64,000 nucleotides of DNA from Apostichopus japonicus (lineage: Eukaryota > Echinodermata > Holothuroidea > Aspidochirotida > Stichopodidae), in contig NC_092579.1 of assembly GCF_037975245.1 (NCBI RefSeq), positions 5,827,001 through 5,891,000 on the forward strand. The letters are read 5' to 3'. Below are positions 62,001-64,000 of the stretch, in pieces. The translations under genes were made by a program, and so were the position numbers. The notes beneath the pieces are model-generated. The model ran no database searches and had not been told where the DNA came from. It saw only the letters and a list, made by a program, of their open reading frames with translations. Every line of letters starts with the position of its first letter. Within the stretch, counting starts at the first letter, position 1.

Positions 62001-63744
62001 TAATTTTCCACCTAACCCCCTCCCCCCTCCACCCCTGCAGCCGATCATAGTCATTGGCTATTACTTTACAGTGTTACAAAATGCTTTTTCCTTAGACTAG
62101 TCAGTTTTTATTCTCCAGCATGCAGTCTGAAGATTATTTGAAAAGAAATATTCCACAATGTTTAGTCGACATTCCCAAGTCAATAATATCTTGTCCCTAC
62201 CTGAAGATAAGGCTGCTTGACTTGACATTACTTAGTTTGACTGGCTAAATCTGCCCCCTTGCCCCCCCCCCCAGAGTCGGTGGTCTGTGAGATATTATCC
62301 GGGTAGATGTTCACCAAATGCAATTTACCTTTCTAGACAATTATGAAAAATGATGACAATTATGATCTTGTACTTGGTTTATCCTTGGAAACAGGTAAAT
62401 TACAAATTTGAAATGTTTGCTTAAATTTGCTGCCAATGTTCTCTGTATTTTCAGGAAATTTTCAGGGATATTGTAACAATGCAATCAGTCACCAGATAAT
62501 CCCTTTAAAGCCAAGAAGATGAATATACTTACTCCCTCTGCAGAGTCTGCCGTAAGTACTGGGACAATCGCAAGTGAAGTCGGCACCATTGATCACACAA
62601 GGATAACCATTGAAGCAAGGCTCAGAGGCACAAGGATTCCTTGCTGATGGTTGTAAGAAGACAACAAAAAAATATAACTTAATTAAAGGGATTTCAAAGT
62701 CAAAGGAAAATGTTTCTTTTTGGGTACAGATATACTGTCAGGTTATAAATTATAGTACTTGTTCATGCCAAGAGTTTGATGAGGGGGAGGCGGGAGATGC
62801 AGGGAGAAGGGGACTAGGGAGGAGGAGGAGAGGGAGGAGGAGGGGGAGGAGGAGGAGGAGGAGGAGGAGGAGGAGGAGGAGGAGGAGGAGGAGGAGGAGG
62901 AGGAGGAGGAGGAGGAGGAGGAGGAGGAGGAGGAGGAGGAGGAGGAGGAGGAGGAGGAGGAGGAGGAGGAGGAGGAGGAGGAGGAGGAGGAGGAGGGGGA
63001 GGATGGAAGAAATTGAGAAAGAAATCAAACAAAGCAAGCATGTCCAAAAATTGTAAATACAAATCATTTTTTTAAAAACTCGTAAGATCAAACAAGTCTG
63101 GCTTCTATTCATGATTTATGAAAATAACAAACAGGAAATTTTGTGAATTTTTTGGGTTAAAACTTTGGTTGCAATTTCAATAAAAAATTGCAACCACAGA
63201 TATGATAAGGAATAAATATACCTTTCTATGAGATTAAATGATATTGCTTTTGCTCACACTACGATGTAGCGCGGTACTTTGCCATTCGTCAGTTACTGAG
63301 CATCTTGAGTTTTTTCTACGAAAATCGTTATTTGCAATCTTCTCCAGAAGATTGGGCGTCACCACTTTATATTAAGGATATATTTCTTTTCAATTTCTTG
63401 CCATCAGTAGACTTTAACTGCCGTAGGTCCGAGAAATACAAATCATTATTTGAAGAGAATATGATGTTCTTCAGAAAAATGTCACAGAAGCTATTAAATA
63501 ATGACCGTGGGATAGTTACTACACGATACTTATATTCCCCACGAATTTGCTGTAGGCATTGCCATGGTAACACAAGGATGAATGAGATGTTGTAAAACTA
63601 TGCTTCAAGCCAACTCACCAACTTCACATCTCACTCCAAAGTAGCCCTGTTGACACAAACAAGCGAACCCATCGGAATTGGAGAGAGGGACACAGTTACC
63701 CCCATACATGCATGGATTAGGGTCACAATCAACCCTTACAGATT
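58882..63744 (-). CDS. EGF-repeat single-pass membrane protein, 3' part (7 exons seen)
   Basis: Exons 63744-63619, 62643-62533, 61945-61832, 61417-61295, 60586-60464, 59897-59784 each code one EGF-like domain with six Cys; 59024-58882 codes the membrane anchor. All introns are phase 1, which is usual for EGF exons and allows shuffling. The last domain begins DVDEC and has the Asn and aromatic pattern of calcium-binding EGF. The anchor exon gives WILIIVIIALALLALVISLI as a transmembrane helix, then a tail of about 12 residues (CHLRCKDDKDE). The first visible exon begins in phase 1, so the gene continues past the window edge. EGF arrays of this type mediate extracellular binding. I do not recognise a named orthologue; the short charged tail lacks a Notch- or Crumbs-type signalling motif. 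Confidence 0.88.
59784..59897 (-). CDS. EGF gene exon (sixth seen), calcium-binding type
   Basis: Flanked by GATTTTGCAG| and GAAG|GTATTA. DVDECASNPCGNGGVC..YKCDCPNEFTGDDC; the D-V-D-E-C start marks the calcium-binding subclass. Confidence 0.88.
60464..60586 (-). CDS. EGF gene exon (fifth seen)
   Basis: Flanked by GCTTTCTCAG| and CAAG|GTGAGT. EGF domain GECSNHKCFGNSSCI..CNCPSGYTGRFC. Confidence 0.87.
60828..60857 (-). pseudogene. decayed partial copy of the fifth EGF exon start
   Basis: Read on the minus strand, a TTTTCTCAG acceptor is followed by about 29 nt nearly the same as the start of the exon at 60586, with a one-base insertion that shifts the frame. The Cys-rich remainder is missing, so it is a broken duplicate. 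Confidence 0.6.
61295..61417 (-). CDS. EGF gene exon (fourth seen)
   Basis: Donor AACA|GTAAGT. EGF domain VECELNPCENGATCL..CSCPSGFAGDFC. Two acceptors keep the frame, TCAATAG| (start 61417) and CCCCTTAG| (start 61402); they differ by five residues. Confidence 0.83.
61832..61945 (-). CDS. EGF gene exon (third seen)
   Basis: Flanked by TTAATTAATAG| and CAGG|GTAATT. EGF domain TGCYSLPCGRGATCV..CLCLPGWEGPLC. Confidence 0.85.
62533..62643 (-). CDS. EGF gene exon (second seen)
   Basis: Flanked by CCATCAG| and GGGA|GTAAGT. EGF domain NPCASEPCFNGYPCV..CDCPSTYGRLC. Confidence 0.85.
62820..63002. repeat. GGA trinucleotide array, about 56 units
   Basis: Nearly pure (GGA)n in an intron of the EGF gene, giving spurious poly-Arg, poly-Leu and poly-Pro frames. 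Confidence 0.97.
63619..63744 (-). CDS. EGF gene exon (first seen)
   Basis: Flanked by TTATTCAACAG| and GTTG|GTGAGT. EGF domain CDPNPCMYGGNCVPL..CLCQQGYFGVRCEV; the CxxGYFG end is typical. Confidence 0.87.
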
Positions 63745-64000
63745 CTGTTGAATAAAAGAAGAGAAAGTTAGAAATTTCTTTGTAAATATCAACAATTTTC
63801 TTTCCTGATGATAACTAGAGATAGGGACAGAGTCACACTTAGTTTCTTGCTTTGGTGATATTTTAAGTAAAGACGTAACTAATTTTATTTCGACAGATGT
63901 TATGAGGAACTTAACATTTCATAGTGAATGATAAAAGCGAAATTTTGGTGTTTTAGCTAAATGTGACAAATTTCTCGACGCTCATCCAAAATAAAACCCC

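Noticed and set aside
62610-63112. Poly-Arg, poly-Leu and poly-Pro open frames
   Set aside because: All three are frames of the GGA array.

Overview
The window is animal nuclear DNA: short exons with GT..AG borders split by long AT-rich introns, many microsatellites, and dense relics of small DNA transposons and SINEs. The gene content (a CNBD2-type cyclic-nucleotide-binding protein, a DUF4239-type membrane protein, a bHLH factor, an EGF-repeat membrane protein) and the repeat style suggest a marine invertebrate, perhaps an echinoderm. That placement is inference; nothing here fixes the species.

All four recognised genes lie on the minus strand, so the layout reads right to left. (1) 63744 to 58882: the 3' part of a single-pass membrane protein with at least six EGF-like domains, each on its own phase-1 exon, then a transmembrane exon; its 5' end is outside the window. 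(2) 52266 to 39512: a complete ten-exon gene for a 419-residue four-helix membrane protein of the DUF4239/bestrophin-like type, including a 22-nt microexon. (3) 30434 to 5239: a complete seventeen-exon gene for a 940-residue protein with two cyclic-nucleotide-binding folds, CNBD2-like; the second fold is split by a long insert and has lost the phosphate-binding signature. (4) 4271 to 3438: an intronless 277-residue bHLH transcription factor. I assembled the multi-exon models by hand. Every exon-exon phase agrees, and the summed coding lengths (2823 and 1260 nt) are multiples of three.

Introns and intergenic DNA carry two families of hAT-like miniature elements with 8-bp target duplications (901-1269, 45735-46118; 16292-16668, 41617-42021). 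One of these copies sits inside an older hAT-like element. There is also a hAT transposase relic (about 9900-10218), a long palindrome with a pentanucleotide spacer (9388-9728), a SINE whose head matches the 5' end of U2 snRNA (39762-39926) with decayed relatives around 23.2-24.0 kb, a minisatellite that appears to have grown inside one of those relatives, a tRNA-headed SINE, and large AT, TTTTC and GGA arrays.

The genes do not form an obvious joint pathway. CNBD2 relatives are linked to sperm function in mammals, while the DUF4239 protein has no known role. Neighbouring position alone gives no functional link.
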